Shown piece by piece: positions 1 to 11,119 of a stretch of 64,000 bases of DNA. The position numbers were made by a program, and so were the translations under genes. The stretch lies in the NCBI RefSeq assembly GCF_910594005.1, contig NC_057832.1:105845152-105909151 (forward strand). The letters run 5' to 3'. Origin of the DNA: Cervus elaphus. Its lineage: Eukaryota; Chordata; Mammalia; Artiodactyla; Cervidae. The notes below the pieces were generated by a model, which was not told where the DNA came from, searched no databases, and saw only the letters and a program-made list of their open reading frames with translations. Each line of letters begins with the position of its first letter. Position 1 is the stretch's first letter.

Positions 1-2030
1 GGGAACATTCCACATGGAACCAGCCCCATGAGGGATCTGGGGAAAACTAATCTTGACTACCTACCTACTTCCTCCCTCTCCACACTCCCTGCTCCACTGA
101 TGCTGCCTGGCGACCGTGTCCTTCTTCTGCTCCCCCTTCCCCATTTTGAATGACCTCCCTTTCAACATTTAGAACCATCCCCATAAAGTCCCATTTCTAC
201 TGTGCCTTATTTCAGGTTGGTTTTGGGAAGGAATAAAGTAACCTGATGAAATTAACTTGAGGTCACCTTCTATTTAATCTAATAATCTATGCAGGATATT
301 AAGAACTTCTCCCCTTTCCATTGTAATAAACTCAAATGTAAACTGAGACTGGATACAGGAAAATACCCGATGTCTCTGCTGATGTATGCCCTTTATAAAT
401 TTTATGGATTCTAAATATCAATTTGGCCTGACATTACTTCAAGGACTTCTCCCCCTCACCTTGGTTTATTTTATAAATTGATTTGAAGTTATTATCATGG
501 TTTTGACTTGTTACAGGAGGTTCAATTTTATTGCTTGATGCAAAATGCCCTTCATTATCTAATAAGATGAAATTTATTTCATTCTCTCAATTAATTATTT
601 CCCTTAAAATATAATTAGGGATGGAAAGAGATCATTTTATAATGTTAAAGCTGGTTGGTTTCAAAATCTTACTTCTGCTTCACACCAGAAAGCAACTTCC
701 CAGGATATCTGGACTACTGATTTAAGTCCTGTGATCTTCTTAGAGAATTGCTGCATCCAGTCCGACTTAGTACCTGCATTTATGGAAAGGCTTTGGCTTC
801 ATGACCCTAAGCAAAGTTGTATATAGAAAGGAAGTCAGTAAGTTTTCTGTTCAGTTAGAACCCTAGAGACTTTTATTATTTGATAACTATCAAGATATTT
901 TCTTGAAAATACCTTGACTTTAGTCACTTTTTGTTCTGGAGGAACTCATTGATTATTAATTTAGAGGATTCAACCTTACTGATTTATGTCTCCTTAAATT
1001 TGTGTTCTCAGATTCTGTGTTGACAAACTAGACTTGGAAGTTGTGCTTTGCTGCTAATTGAACATTTTAGCAGATTTAAAAATTAATGAGCCAAAGCCTC
1101 TTCTTCTGGAATTTATTTAAAGGGAGTCATGTCCATCGAACAAGAACTTGTTTTCCTCCCCTGCATTTCCACCCTAAGGAAACCATATAATTCATTGAGT
1201 GTTTATAATGGTAACTGGTTGAGTGGCAAAAATGAGGTGGAATGGTGGATCTGAGTGATGCCACCCATCTGCTTGTCTGTTTTAATAAAAAGCATCTGTT
1301 ACTTATTTAAAAAGGGATTTTACTAATGAGCTCACTTGATCATATCTCAGGGACAGGTCAGAATTAAAGGAGGTTAATCAATTTAGAAAGACTTCCTGAC
1401 CATTATTTACATTTGTTTGTGTTTTAGGATCCTCAGGGAGCCTTAGGGTACAACATTCAGGAGGCTTTGTAGCTATCATTAAAAGCTGAATATTCAGGAA
1501 GTGGCTTACATAAATGTTTTCTGTTCTTGAATCTGGCCCTATAAGTGGTAAATGATTTATTTTTTCAGTCTGTTTGTGAGGAATCTGTTGCTTTTACGCC
1601 AGGGTTAAGTGAAAGAGAAGAGAAAAATGGGTACGGCTTTTCCTTTTGTGTACATCTGATAGAACTTATCGTCAGCAATGGAGAATGCTCTTGGGAATGT
1701 TTTTCCAGGACTGACTTTGGGTTACACCTAAATTCTTTCTCTTGGTCTTTTGATGATTAATAGCCCACAGTCAGTGAGATAGATAGCTAAGATTAGAGTT
1801 CAGCATCTCTTCATGGAACAGAGAGAAGGTACATCAGGTTATTATTTGTAACCTCAATATTACCACGCCAAAGAAACAGCTTATGTATCTATTGACAGGG
1901 TTATTTCCATACTAAAAACAAAACAAAATGAAAACAAAATAAAGAAAAAAGTATAGGTCCATAATATACAACAACAGCAAAAAACCTTTGAGAATATAAG
2001 TTGAGGGGAGAGTGGTTTTCTCTAGGTCCC
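1..2030. other. non-repetitive AT-rich DNA, no gene recognised
   Basis: No transposon family, RNA gene or extended coding frame is recognisable. An A-rich patch of short CAAAA-type runs lies at about 1910-1990. An open frame at 1545-1760 follows a good acceptor-like sequence (polypyrimidine plus CAG ending at 1568) but matches nothing I know. It is treated only as a weak candidate in the findings. Confidence 0.5.
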
Positions 2031-2035
2031 TGTGC

Positions 2036-2139
2036 AGGTCAGTCACTAAACTTATTGACGCTGGTGGTCCCATGATGGGCTGACCTTGAGATCGAAGGAA
2101 GGTAGGGCTGGAGCTACAATAGGATAGGGTCAGAGGTCA
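2036..2139. promoter_or_regulatory. cluster of nuclear-receptor-like half-sites including a DR1
   Basis: Three motifs lie within about 100 bp: AGGTCA at 2036-2041, TGACCTTGA at 2081-2089 (reverse complement TCAAGGTCA, the extended half-site of ERR/SF-1-type receptors), and GGGTCAGAGGTCA at 2127-2139, a direct repeat with one-base spacing (DR1, the kind bound by RXR heterodimers and HNF4). The motifs are seen directly. Any regulatory role is inference. Confidence 0.3.
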
Positions 2140-2224
2140 CGGCCACAGAGAGTGTGAGGGAAGACAGGCAAAACCTGACTTCTGGTCAAGGCCAAGACAC
2201 TGTGTGGTAACTGCATCCTTTTTT

Positions 2225-2385
2225 GTGTCCTAGGGATTGTAGACTTTGGATTTGAAGGAATCTTACAGATCAGAGTCTAATCCCCTCACTTTTCAGCTGA
2301 GGAATTAGAGATTCAGACATTTAAGTGATTTTCCCTGTCAGACATCTAGCTGTGGCAGAGCTGTGAACAAAGAGAGGTCTCAAGC
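2225..2385 (-). mobile_element. MIR SINE fragment, antisense
   Basis: The stretch reads like the MIR core in reverse: CCCCTCACTTTTCAGCTGAGG, then a diverged run through CTAGCTGTGGCAGAGC, corresponding to the antisense of the conserved MIR core. Divergence is high, as expected for an ancient mammalian SINE. No target-site duplication is visible. Confidence 0.65.
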
Positions 2386-2497
2386 CATCCACCTTGCCAA
2401 CCCATTTCCTGCTGATATTCTTGTCCCTGGATGCTATCTTTGTGTGGCAGGTTGCTCATGGCTCTAGGGAAGGCTATTCAGTTGATAACAAAGAGCT

Positions 2498-2560
2498 CCA
2501 CCATTCAATAAATACCTGTTGAGTGTGGACTGGCCTGCCAGGCCCTGCCGTAGGCACTGA
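2498..2560 (+). mobile_element. short ancient LINE-derived fragment
   Basis: AATAAATACCTGTTGAGTG followed by GCCAGGCCCTGCCGTAGGCACTG resembles the widespread ancient repeat reading 'tattgagcacctactatgt' then 'gccaggcactg'. The exact family (L2 or old L1) cannot be settled by eye. Confidence 0.4.
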
Positions 2561-3041
2561 TGTCTTTAGAGGGACCTCTTCATGTTCTTCATTTTCCCTG
2601 TGACTTTCCTTTCTTCTCTCTTGTCAGCACCTCTCTGAGACTCGTTTTCACTGTTTCCATTAGCTTCCTGTCAGTTCTAGAAGACCTTGGGGTGGTGGTG
2701 CCGCTGACTGTTTCAGGGGAGGAGGTGTCTGATGTCTATTGGAAGTGATCGCTCTAACTTTGTATTAACAATGTCTAGAAGGCCCACTAAGGTTGGTTTT
2801 CTTAAGTCTTTTAGAAAAAAAAAGAGGCACAATAGATTTTCACAGAGGAAGGAGAACCGATAAATCTTGGTTGTATTTGGTTTCAAAAGCTGCATAAGAA
2901 TTTGCATGTAGATTTCTCAAGAAATTTGAAAAAGGTAGAGAGTTTGGAAGTGAGCTTGAAACAATATCTTTTGCATCATGAGAAGTAGATAGATGAGTAT
3001 TTTCCCCTATAAAATAAATATGATGCTATTTCTTTTTCTAG

Positions 3042-3097
3042 GACTCTCATGATATCCCCAGTGGAAGATTATCTTAACATTTTACAGGTAATTAGAG
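3042..3097 (+). other. candidate small exon (splice-flanked open segment)
   Basis: A pyrimidine tract ending TTTCTTTTTCTAG (AG at 3040-3041) precedes a segment open in one frame only. It reads TLMISPVEDYLNILQ and continues VIR if the second donor is used. Two good donors follow: CAG/GTAATT after 3087 and GAG/GTAAGC after 3097. Possible exon lengths are 46 or 56 nt, neither a multiple of three. I do not recognise the peptide and see no partner exon nearby. A chance arrangement is more likely than a real exon. Confidence 0.15.
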
Positions 3098-3562
3098 GTA
3101 AGCATTCTTCCTTTCTGTCTGCTCCAGAAGAAGGAAGTACCTTTTCTACTTCTACTTAACAAGGATTATAAATATTGCATTGATACAATTATGAGAGAAA
3201 TTTATTTCATGTAGAAATAAGTCACTTCCAAGACTCAGAGTTTGAAGTTACATTTATTTTAACATTTGTCTCTCCTATATACGAGACAATTATCTACAAT
3301 TCACATCAACACAGGACTCATTTCACAGTCTCTGAACACTCTGATTTATTTTTCATCTTCAGGAAATATGAGTGTTAAAAAATTTGTTAATTCTGCAGCA
3401 ACTTAGTCTTCATAGAAGAACAGCTAGGATGCAGGATTAATTGTTGTTGTGTTGCTAGAAATTGCATTAACTGACACAGAATTTGGGGAATAGATTTGTA
3501 CAAGGAGAAATTATATCTTGGTCATCTAACCAACATCTTTTCATGGGGAATCATACACAGAA

Positions 3563-3770
3563 GGCTTCCCTGGTAGCTCAGATGGTAAAGAATCTGCCTG
3601 CAATGAAGGAGACCTAGGTTCAATCCCTGGGTTGGGAAGATCCTCTGGAGAAGGAAATGGCAACCCACTCCAGTATTCTTGCCTGGAGAATTTCACAGAC
3701 AGAGGAGTCTGGAGGGCTACAGTCCATGGGATCACGAAGAGCTGGCTACAACTGAGTGACTAATGTACAC
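3563..3770 (+). mobile_element. Bov-tA SINE, sense
   Basis: Complete tRNA-derived head (GGCTTCCCTGGTAGCTCAGA, with a B-box-like GGTTCAATCCC) followed by the BovB-derived body (GGCAACCCACTCCAGTATTC, then AGTCCATGGGATCACGAAGA). Bov-tA is mobilised by BovB LINE machinery in ruminants. The reverse strand carries a shadow frame of 64 codons with no biological meaning. Confidence 0.95.
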
Positions 3771-4120
3771 GTGTCCAGAAAGGGAAGCTTGGTGTGGCTC
3801 ACTGTAAATTTATTTTTTCTTACCTGATATACTTGTATTTAATTTATTTTTTAGACTCTCCAAATATTTGTGAGTCTTCTTTAATGACTTACCATAGGAT
3901 GAGGATGAGAATAAGGAAGTATATTTTGCTATGGGCAGATGTGATAGAATAATTTTCATTTACGCCCCCCACCCCAAGTCCTCAGAGCTTATGAATATGT
4001 TACTAGACTTGGCAAGCAGGATTCTGTGGATGTCATTAATTTTTGGCCTTGAGATGGAGATATTTTTCTGGGTTATCTGGGGTGGAGTACAATCTAGTCA
4101 CACAGGTCCTTAAAAGAAAC

Positions 4121-4320
4121 TTCCAGGGCTTCCCTGGTGGTCTAGTGGTTAAGACTTTGCCTTCCAGTGTAGGGGGTGCAGGTTCGATCCCTGGTCAGGG
4201 AGCTAAGACCCCACATGCCTCTTGGCCAAAAAAACCAAACAAACCACAAAACAGAAGCAATATTGTAACAAATTCAATAAAGACTAAAAAACATGGTTCA
4301 AATTTTTAAAAACTCATAAA
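4121..4320 (+). mobile_element. CHR/SINE2-type tRNA-Glu SINE, sense
   Basis: Begins GGGCTTCCCTGGTGGTCTAG, has a tRNA B-box-like GGTTCGATCCCTGGTCAGGG, and continues into the tail CAATATTGTAACAAATTC. A matching antisense copy lies at 63440-63674. A 9-bp direct repeat AAAAGAAAC flanks it (4112-4120 and 4321-4329), consistent with a target-site duplication. Confidence 0.85.
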
Positions 4321-4570
4321 AAAAGAAACCTCACAGGCTGTGAGCAGAAAGAGATGTGATGATGGAACAAGTCAGAGAGATGCTATGTTGCTGGTTTTGA
4401 AGATGGACAAAGTGGCAAGAGGCAAGGAAATGGATTATCAATTACAGCCTCTGGAAGGGAACATTGCAGTGCTGCTGACACCTTGATGCTAAACCAGTGA
4501 GATCTGTGTGGCAGTTCTGACCTCCAGAACTGCAAGATAATTCATGTGCATTGTTTTATCTAGTTCTTCT

Positions 4571-4742
4571 TGTTGTTTAGTCGCTTAGTCATGTCTGATC
4601 CTTTTGCAACCCCATGGACTGTAGCCTGCCAGGCTCCTCTATCCGTGGGATTTCCCAGGGGAGAAGACTGGAGTGGGTTGGTATTTCCTTCTCCAGGGGA
4701 CCTTCCCTACCCAGGGATCAAACCAACCTAGGGATCAACACG
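4571..4742 (-). mobile_element. Bov-A/Bov-tA SINE, antisense, partial
   Basis: Reads as the reverse complement of the Bov-tA body: TAGTCGCTTAGTCATGTCTG, then CATGGACTGTAGCCTGCCAG, ending at CCCAGGGATCAAAC with the tRNA head missing. No clear target-site duplication. Confidence 0.9.
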
Positions 4743-4892
4743 TTTGTGGTAATTTGTTACAGTAGCAACAAAAATGATACCTGGAGATTTGATTTCACAA
4801 GAGAAAACATGAGGTGGGGGTGAATGGACTTCTCTTTAGATGGAGAAGTAGTAACATTTGGGACCTGAAAGAAGTAGTCATGGAACCCAGAA

Positions 4893-5040
4893 TTTATTTT
4901 ATTTTTAACTGGAGAATAATTACTTTACAATATTGTGATGGTTTCTGCCACAGGCATACACAAGCCCCCTCCCTCTTAAACCTCCCTCCTACCTCCCTCC
5001 CCATCTCATCCCTCTAGGTTGTCACAGAGTACCGGCTTTG
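4893..5040 (-). mobile_element. young ruminant L1, 3' end only, antisense
   Basis: Matches in reverse the L1 tail seen in sense at 24620-24760: an A-rich end, then the complement of ACTACAATATTGTAAAGTAA, then the complement of the GGGAGGTGGGAGGGG stretch. About 150 bp remain (severe 5' truncation). The flanks TGGAACCCAGAATTT (4881-4895) and TGGAAGCCAGAAATTT (5041-5056) look like a slightly diverged duplication. Confidence 0.85.
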
Positions 5041-5637
5041 TGGAAGCCAGAAATTTCAAATGAAGATTTTTATAGGTAATCTGGAATGAAGATTGTATCA
5101 TGGGGAAAACTCCAGGTTTCCCCATAACTGTGCTCCTGTCTACCTAGTAAAATGTCAAACTTCACAAACTTCTGTGTGGGCATGTGGCAGACAGTATGTT
5201 GAGGTGAACTGGCCCCAACTTATGTGGCAATAATACCACTCAATTATATTTGGGGGCTATATCAGCTTCTGATCTGATATCTTTAAATATAATTTTAGAA
5301 TCTAGTTATCAAGTGTTGCTAGGGGCAACCTAGACAAAAGATATACATCAACCTCAGGCACCGTGTGCCCATTAAAGAAGTCTGGAGTCCGTGTGGAGAA
5401 GCAGTGGGGAGTTGGGATGAGCTGCCATGGTAGAGTTTTTTTCTTCACACGAACAGAAACTTTTAGCCAGGAGAAAGCTAGAGGGAGAAAGAGATTCTGG
5501 ACTCAAGAGAGGCTTACATAACTTTCCTTAGAATAGACCCTGGAGGAAAGGAGAGAAACAAACCTCTTAAAGGCAGTGCCACTCACCCGGGGGTACAAAT
5601 GCCCTTAGGTGTGAGTGACTGGCTCTGTGAAGTATAT

Positions 5638-5679
5638 GAAGCTACATGACGTGTAGCTTCCAGGACATCTTCCTGGAAG
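5638..5679. other. two overlapping inverted repeats
   Basis: GAAGCTACA (5638-5646) pairs with TGTAGCTTC (5652-5660) across a 5-nt loop. CTTCCAGGA (5657-5665) pairs with TCCTGGAAG (5671-5679) across another 5-nt loop. The arms share CTTC at 5657-5660, so the hairpins exclude each other. The first loop includes TGACG. Function unknown. Confidence 0.5.
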
Positions 5680-6219
5680 TCAGTTAACGGAATAACTTTG
5701 GAAAAATAGTTTTTAATATGCAATGCAATAAATGATGAAACAGAAGTCACGGTTTGCAGTATTTGAAGAAAAGACCTCAACGGAATTTTATGCCACCACA
5801 GACCACGGAGGTTCACCCTGCCTTGGCAGAAAAGCGCAGGAAGCACTCATGAGACGAAAGTAAACACTCCTCACCACTTGACCTCCATTTCCACAGCCCC
5901 CACCCCCACCACGGCAGTCACAAACGACTGGGATTTTCCAGATACTAACTTCTAAACTATAAGGTCAAGTGTGTCTTTTGAACTAGTCCGTCTTGCAATA
6001 TTCAACCATATACAGTGTTTGTGTATACTCTTCATAACTTGACCTGAATCTTTCTCTCCAGGCCACTCGCCACCTCTCTTAGTCATTCACCTTGTTTTTG
6101 AGCCAAACCACTCTATTCATCCTCAGGCCCAGTTTCAAGTTGAGTTTCCAGGAAGTGGACCCTAGGAGGGAGAGTCTGCTTATGCAGGAAATTTATTAGG
6201 GGGCCTGTTTGGGATTAAT

Positions 6220-6424
6220 CAGCTTCCCTGGTGACTCAGATGGTAAAGAATCTGCGTCTAATGCAGGAGACCCAGGTTCTATCCCTGGGTCCGGAAGTTC
6301 CCCTGGAGAAGGAAATGGCTACCCATTCCAATAGTCTTGCCTGGAGAACTCCATGGACAGAGAAGCCTGGTGGGTTACAATCCATGAGATCACAAAGAGT
6401 TGGACATGACTGAACTACTAACAC
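6220..6424 (+). mobile_element. Bov-tA SINE, sense, with perfect target-site duplication
   Basis: Full head and body (GCTTCCCTGGTGACTCAGA to GTTGGACATGACTGAAC). The 11-bp sequence TTGGGATTAAT occurs immediately before (6209-6219) and after (6425-6435), which fixes the insertion boundaries to within a base or two. Confidence 0.95.
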
Positions 6425-6635
6425 TTGGGATTAATGACCAATGTAGACAAAGAAGCAGGATTGGGCAGAGGGAGAAGCTAGACTTAGATACAGCCTCAAT
6501 AGAAAACATCAACTATCCCCCAGGGGAACTCTGAAACTGGGAAGACCCCTCAGAACTCTCCCGTGCTGGGGCAAGGAGACTGGGCCTTTATCCTTCTGTG
6601 TAGAACAGTTATGGGATTCTGGCTGCCTGGACATA

Positions 6636-6828
6636 AGGATGCTAGATTTAGCAAATAAAAATACGCAATGCTCAGTTACATTTGAATTTCAGATCAAAAT
6701 GACTAGTTTTTTAGTCCAAGTGTATCCCATATAATATTTGGGACATGGCTTTATGAAAAACTATTTGCTGTTGACCTGGCATTCAAATTTCACAGGGTGT
6801 CCTGTATTCTACCTGGCAACCCTACCCA
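6636..6828. mobile_element. ancient non-autonomous DNA transposon (palindromic MITE-like)
   Basis: The left arm AGGATGCTAGATTTAGCAAA with TTTGAATTTCAG is mirrored by the right arm TTCAAATTT with GGTGTCCTGTATTCTACCTG and GCAACCCTACC. This is the layout of an old palindromic mammalian element whose consensus ends 'ggttgccagatttagcaaat'. I cannot name the family with certainty. Confidence 0.5.
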
Positions 6829-6884
6829 GGGAGGGAGCATGGTCATTAAGAAAAGAAAAGAACATTTAGAAAAGCAAAGAATCT

Positions 6885-6965
6885 GGAGAGGCCTCTGGAA
6901 GAGGGTAGTATTTGAGCAGGGCCTTATGGGCAGGCTGGATTTGGACATGCAGAGATGGACAGCCC
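6885..6965 (+). mobile_element. possible ancient LINE fragment
   Basis: GTAGTATTTGAGCAGGGCCTTATGGG followed by TTGGACATGCAGAGATG resembles a distal part of the same old LINE family seen at 41420-41715. Two opposing open frames of 115 and 98 codons around 6797-7162 arise from this GC-richer stretch and show no recognisable domain. Confidence 0.3.
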
Positions 6966-7164
6966 AAGAGAGCACTGCAGGGGAGCCCAGGGGTTACTGT
7001 GCACTTGGGCCAGGCACCCATTGCCTCAGCGGATTCCCAAAGAGGCTGACAGCTGAGGCTGTGGGCAGAACTTCCAGGAGTTGGGGTCATAAATCCTTCA
7101 GTCCTCAAGGGGCACCTGGAGGCACACCTCAGCATCCACCATAGATACACATCACCTCCCACTG

Positions 7165-8260
7165 TGCATCACTGGGAATTAGCTGTCAGTGAGAGTCAGG
7201 TGCATGGGCTTTTATGAATCAAACAATATCTGGCAGGAGTAAAAGAGAGGTGTTATGGTTCCTCTCACTCACTTAAAAAGAAAAGGACCTGTTCAAGTTG
7301 AACTCAGTGGCCATCTCTGTATCTCTAAGCCCTGAGAGCAAGAAAAAGATTCTCCTGGACGCTTGATATATGGTTTTATTATCGACAACCAGGACTGATT
7401 TGAACTGACAACTGATTCTGTTATATAACAGTTTCAGGAAGAATCACTACAGAACGTTGTTTATCGAATTAATATTCTCAAATATGTAAACATCTCTCCA
7501 TATTTAAATTCCTTATGGAAAACAGGCCTATCTATCAAGCTAACTTATTTGCTTAATGAAGTGTATATTTCATGATTATAATATACTGAAATGTTATGTT
7601 ACTTTCTGGGAGTTTCACTAAGATGTCATGTGGCTCAGATGAACTTTTGGGTGTTCTGCTTTAAATTTTTTCTAGCTGAAAATCTTTTAGGGCTATGAAT
7701 CTATCCATTTGGCACCAACATCATATAAATGTCTTTATGTTAACATGGGAATCTAATCTCTTTCTGAAAAAGGTCTTGGTTCTGGCTGGGGTTTATCTCT
7801 TGGCCTGTCTCTACAAGTATCAAAACTTACTTTCAGGAATACCTCATTTTTAGATTCTTTGCTCTATTTCCTAACCCAGCTTAGCTGAATCAAACCATAC
7901 AGCTGTGTCCTTTGAAGGAACATAGAATAGCTGTTTTCCAACTGTTTTCAGGAAATATAACCCCAACTTGTAGTTTCATCATAATTATCAAATTCTTATT
8001 TAAGAAGGATTGTCTAAAAACATGCAGTTTATTGATTCCTTTAGATGTTTTGAAATTCATATCTTGACTGCTGAAAGCTACATTCTTATGCTACATTATC
8101 TGACTTTCATAAAATGGCTTTTACAAAATTGTGTTTTAATTTTATCCTCTGTTCATCTTGAAGAATATAATGCAAAAGAGTTCTGTGAATCCTGCTAATG
8201 ACAATGGCATGTTGATAGTAATAATGATACTACTCACTATTAATTATATGATGATAATTC
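7165..8260. other. non-repetitive AT-rich DNA
   Basis: No repeat family, gene or RNA recognised. Frames are short and broken. Confidence 0.5.
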
Positions 8261-8261
8261 A

Positions 8262-8465
8262 TGAATTCACTCATTCAATAAATATATATTGAACAACTTC
8301 TATGTGTTAGAAATTCTTTTGAAGCCTGGGAATGTGGATGAATGAGATAGACCAAAATGTCTGCCTTCATTGAATTTATATTTAAGTTAATGGAGGGAGA
8401 GAGAGATTTTAAAAAAGATAAAGTCTCATTGATGATAGTGCTACAGGAACAAAAGAAGCTAGGAA
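8262..8465 (+). mobile_element. ancient LINE-derived repeat
   Basis: TCATTCAATAAATATATATTG, then CTATGTGTTAGAAATTC, then GTCTGCCTTCATTGAATTTAT follows the order of the old repeat 'tatgtgccaggcactg ... ccctgccctcatggagctt'. Heavily diverged. Confidence 0.5.
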
Positions 8466-8469
8466 GGGG

Positions 8470-9615
8470 GTTGGGGAATTGTGATTTCGAGTAGGTGGTC
8501 ACAGAAGAGCTCTTCAATGATGCCTGGTACAACCCACATATCTCCCTGTGTATTTTACATCAGGTTGTTGTTCTTTATTTGACCTTGAGAAGATGTTGCT
8601 TATTATATCACAATGTCCTCTTTATAAAGGCCCATGGGAGAACTTTCCCTTTGGTGATACAATTTGCAATAGTTGGGCTTCTCCTGAGTAACTGGTTTCT
8701 TTTTATCTTTCAGGCACAAAGAATCATGTAACAGATCATGTTTACCTTCTTGTTTAGACTACAAGGGAACTTGAAACTTTGGCATGAACTAGGAGTACTG
8801 ACCTTGTTCTTGGCTTCATCTTACCTTTTCTACCTCATTTTAGCCTTTGTCCCAATTGACTCACCTACTTATTTTACATTTCATTCTATGTTATATTTAT
8901 TTTGGTAAGCGTCCTTAAATATTTTTTTTAACAAAAGAATACATGAATAAAAATAAGACCCCCAGAACTGATGTGCACACACATATAAGCATACATAAAT
9001 AAACAAATCATGTGAAGGTGTCATATATATTCCTTATTTCACTGTACCTTGAACTTGGAGTTCTTATTAGAAAAAGCATTTCATGCTTCATGGGACCCTG
9101 CTTATCTAGATGCTCAATAAATATTTATGGCATTACAGTTTTAGTAGTGTTTATAATTTAAATGAGAAAGATACTCATGAATATCTTGAGAGTTTTCCAT
9201 TTGAATATAAGACAAGTAAAATTTTTCTGGCTTAGTTTTGAAAATAATGATGTTTAAAATATCTAACCCTTTAATATGAATGTGGGGGTGGCAAATCTGG
9301 AACGTGGTCAATATATAATAATGACCCTTCTAAATCACTTCCTAAAAGTTTTAAATCAGCAGCTTCTAATTCTGGGATGATGAAGCCCTTTGAAACTATC
9401 ACTCTCTCTCCAAGAAAATTCAGTAGCATAAAAAATGTATTTGCAGTCTTAGCTAAGCCATGGACACCCTGAAGCCATCCATCAATCAACCCCGTTATGA
9501 ATGCTTGTAAGTTATTTTTCCTTTTAAGTACACTATATATTCTTAAATTTTTAATATCAAAACGCATGAAAAAGCAGAAGAATTACCTTTAACTTCAGCA
9601 CCAAGACAGCTATTT
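8470..9615. other. non-repetitive AT-rich DNA
   Basis: No family recognised. GATGCTCAATAAATATTTAT near 9110 could be the terminal scrap of an L2 element. A reverse-strand open frame of 98 codons at 9271-9567 has no recognisable domain. Confidence 0.45.
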
Positions 9616-9619
9616 TTCA

Positions 9620-10165
9620 CAGTATTTGGACATATTTATTTTTGATCACTATATTTTCATTTTTTAAAATAAGTTAAGATTACATAAATTGTTACTGATA
9701 TGATTCTATATCCTGATTTTTTTGGGGGGCTTCACAATATAATAGTAAGTAGTTCCCAAAACTTTGCAGACATCATTTTTCATGGTAAATTTATACATAT
9801 ATTTATAAATGGTATACACTGAAATATTACAAAACCATTAAAATAATATGTAAAGATATAATGTGCCTCATTGTTTTTCTAATGTTATAATTTACTTACC
9901 CTCATCCCTTTTATTTGGTTCAATGTTGCTGTGAACACCTTGGAACAAATGATTGTTGATATATCCAAATATTTCCCTAAGGATCCCTGAAAGGAGAGTT
10001 ACTAGGTTCAAATGTAATATCATAACTAATGTTAATGATATACATGGACAAGTTGTTTTTCAGAGAAATTGTTGCAACTATATGGTACCAGCAGTGTGTA
10101 AAAGCACAAAAGTATCTACCTTACCTCACTCTTGTCGGTATTGGGTGGTTCCATTAAAAACAGAG
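9620..10165 (-). mobile_element. ancient L1 3' region, antisense
   Basis: The interval 9900-10140 follows the antisense L1 order: GTTGCTGTGAACACC, then a GGAGAGTTACTAGGTTCAA segment (compare 'ggaattgctgggtca'), then CCAGCAGTGTGTAAAAGCAC and CTTGTCGGTATTGGG. The left part is AT-rich and less certain. It abuts the BovB insertion. Confidence 0.45.
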
Positions 10166-10167
10166 AC

Positions 10168-11090
10168 TTAAGTAGGAAAAGGAGTCCGTCAAGACTGTAT
10201 ATTGTCACCCTGCTTATTTAACTTATATGCAGAGTACATCATGAGAAACGCTGGCCTGGAGGAAGCACAACCTGGAATCAAGATTGCCGGGAGAAATATC
10301 AATAACCTCAGATATGCAGATGACACCACACTTATGGCAGAAAGTGAAGAGGAACTAAAAAGCCTCTTGATGAAAGTGAAAGTGGAGAGTAAAAAAGTTG
10401 GCTTAAAGCTCAACTTCAGAAAACTAAGATCATGGCATCCAGTCCCATCACTTCATGGGAACTAGATGGGGAAACAGTGGAAACAGTGGCTGACTTTATT
10501 TTTCTGGGCTCCAAAATCACTGCAGATGGTGATTGCAGCCATGAAATTAAAAGACGCTTACTCCTTGGAAGGAAAGTTATGACCAACCTAGACAGCATAT
10601 TAAAAAGCAGAGACATTATTTTACCAACAAAGGTCTGTCTAATCAAGGCTATGGTTTTTCCAGTAGTCGTGTATGAATGTGAGAGTTGGACTATAAAGAA
10701 AACTGAGCACCAAAGAATTGATGCTTTTGAACTATGGTGTTGGAGAAGACTCTTGAGAGTCCCTTGGACTGCAAGGAGATCCAACCAGTCCATCTAAAGG
10801 AGATCAGTCCTGGGTGTTCATTGGAAGGACTGATGCTGAAGCTGAAGCTCCAATACTTTGGCCACCTGACGCAAAGAACTGACTCATTGGAAAAGACCCT
10901 GATGCTAGGAAAGATTGAAGGCAGGAGGAGAAGGGGATGACACAGGATGAGATCATTGGATGGTATCACCGACTCAATGGACATGAGTTTGGGTAAACTC
11001 TGGGAGTTGGTGATGGACAGGGAGGCCTGGCGTGCTACAGTCCATGGGATCGCAAAGAGTCGGACATGACTGAGCGACTGAACTGAAATA
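10168..11090 (+). mobile_element. BovB LINE fragment, sense: RT domain tail to 3' end
   Basis: This begins inside the reverse-transcriptase gene. The frame at 10202-10465 reads SPCLFNLYAEYIMRNAG and then YADDT, the catalytic box of RTE-clade reverse transcriptases. A one-base loss near 10414 shifts the frame. It resumes at 10432-10797 (ITADGDCSHEIKRR, WCWRRLL) and is broken again by a stop near 10795, with the rest readable at 10734-10940. The 3' end is the normal BovB terminus, TCGGACATGACTGAGCGACT followed by GAACTGAA. The element is dead. No clear target-site duplication. Confidence 0.95.
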
Positions 11091-11119
11091 AACCAAAAAA
11101 ATTTAATTTGCTAGGTGAA

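Noticed and set aside
3563..3770. tRNA gene suggested by the B-box-like GGTTCAATCCC in this and other SINEs
   Set aside because: The sequences are tRNA-derived SINE heads that lack a full cloverleaf; no true tRNA gene was seen.
10202..10797. Reverse-transcriptase-like frames as a host gene
   Set aside because: They are fragments of a dead BovB LINE with frameshifts and no 5' half.
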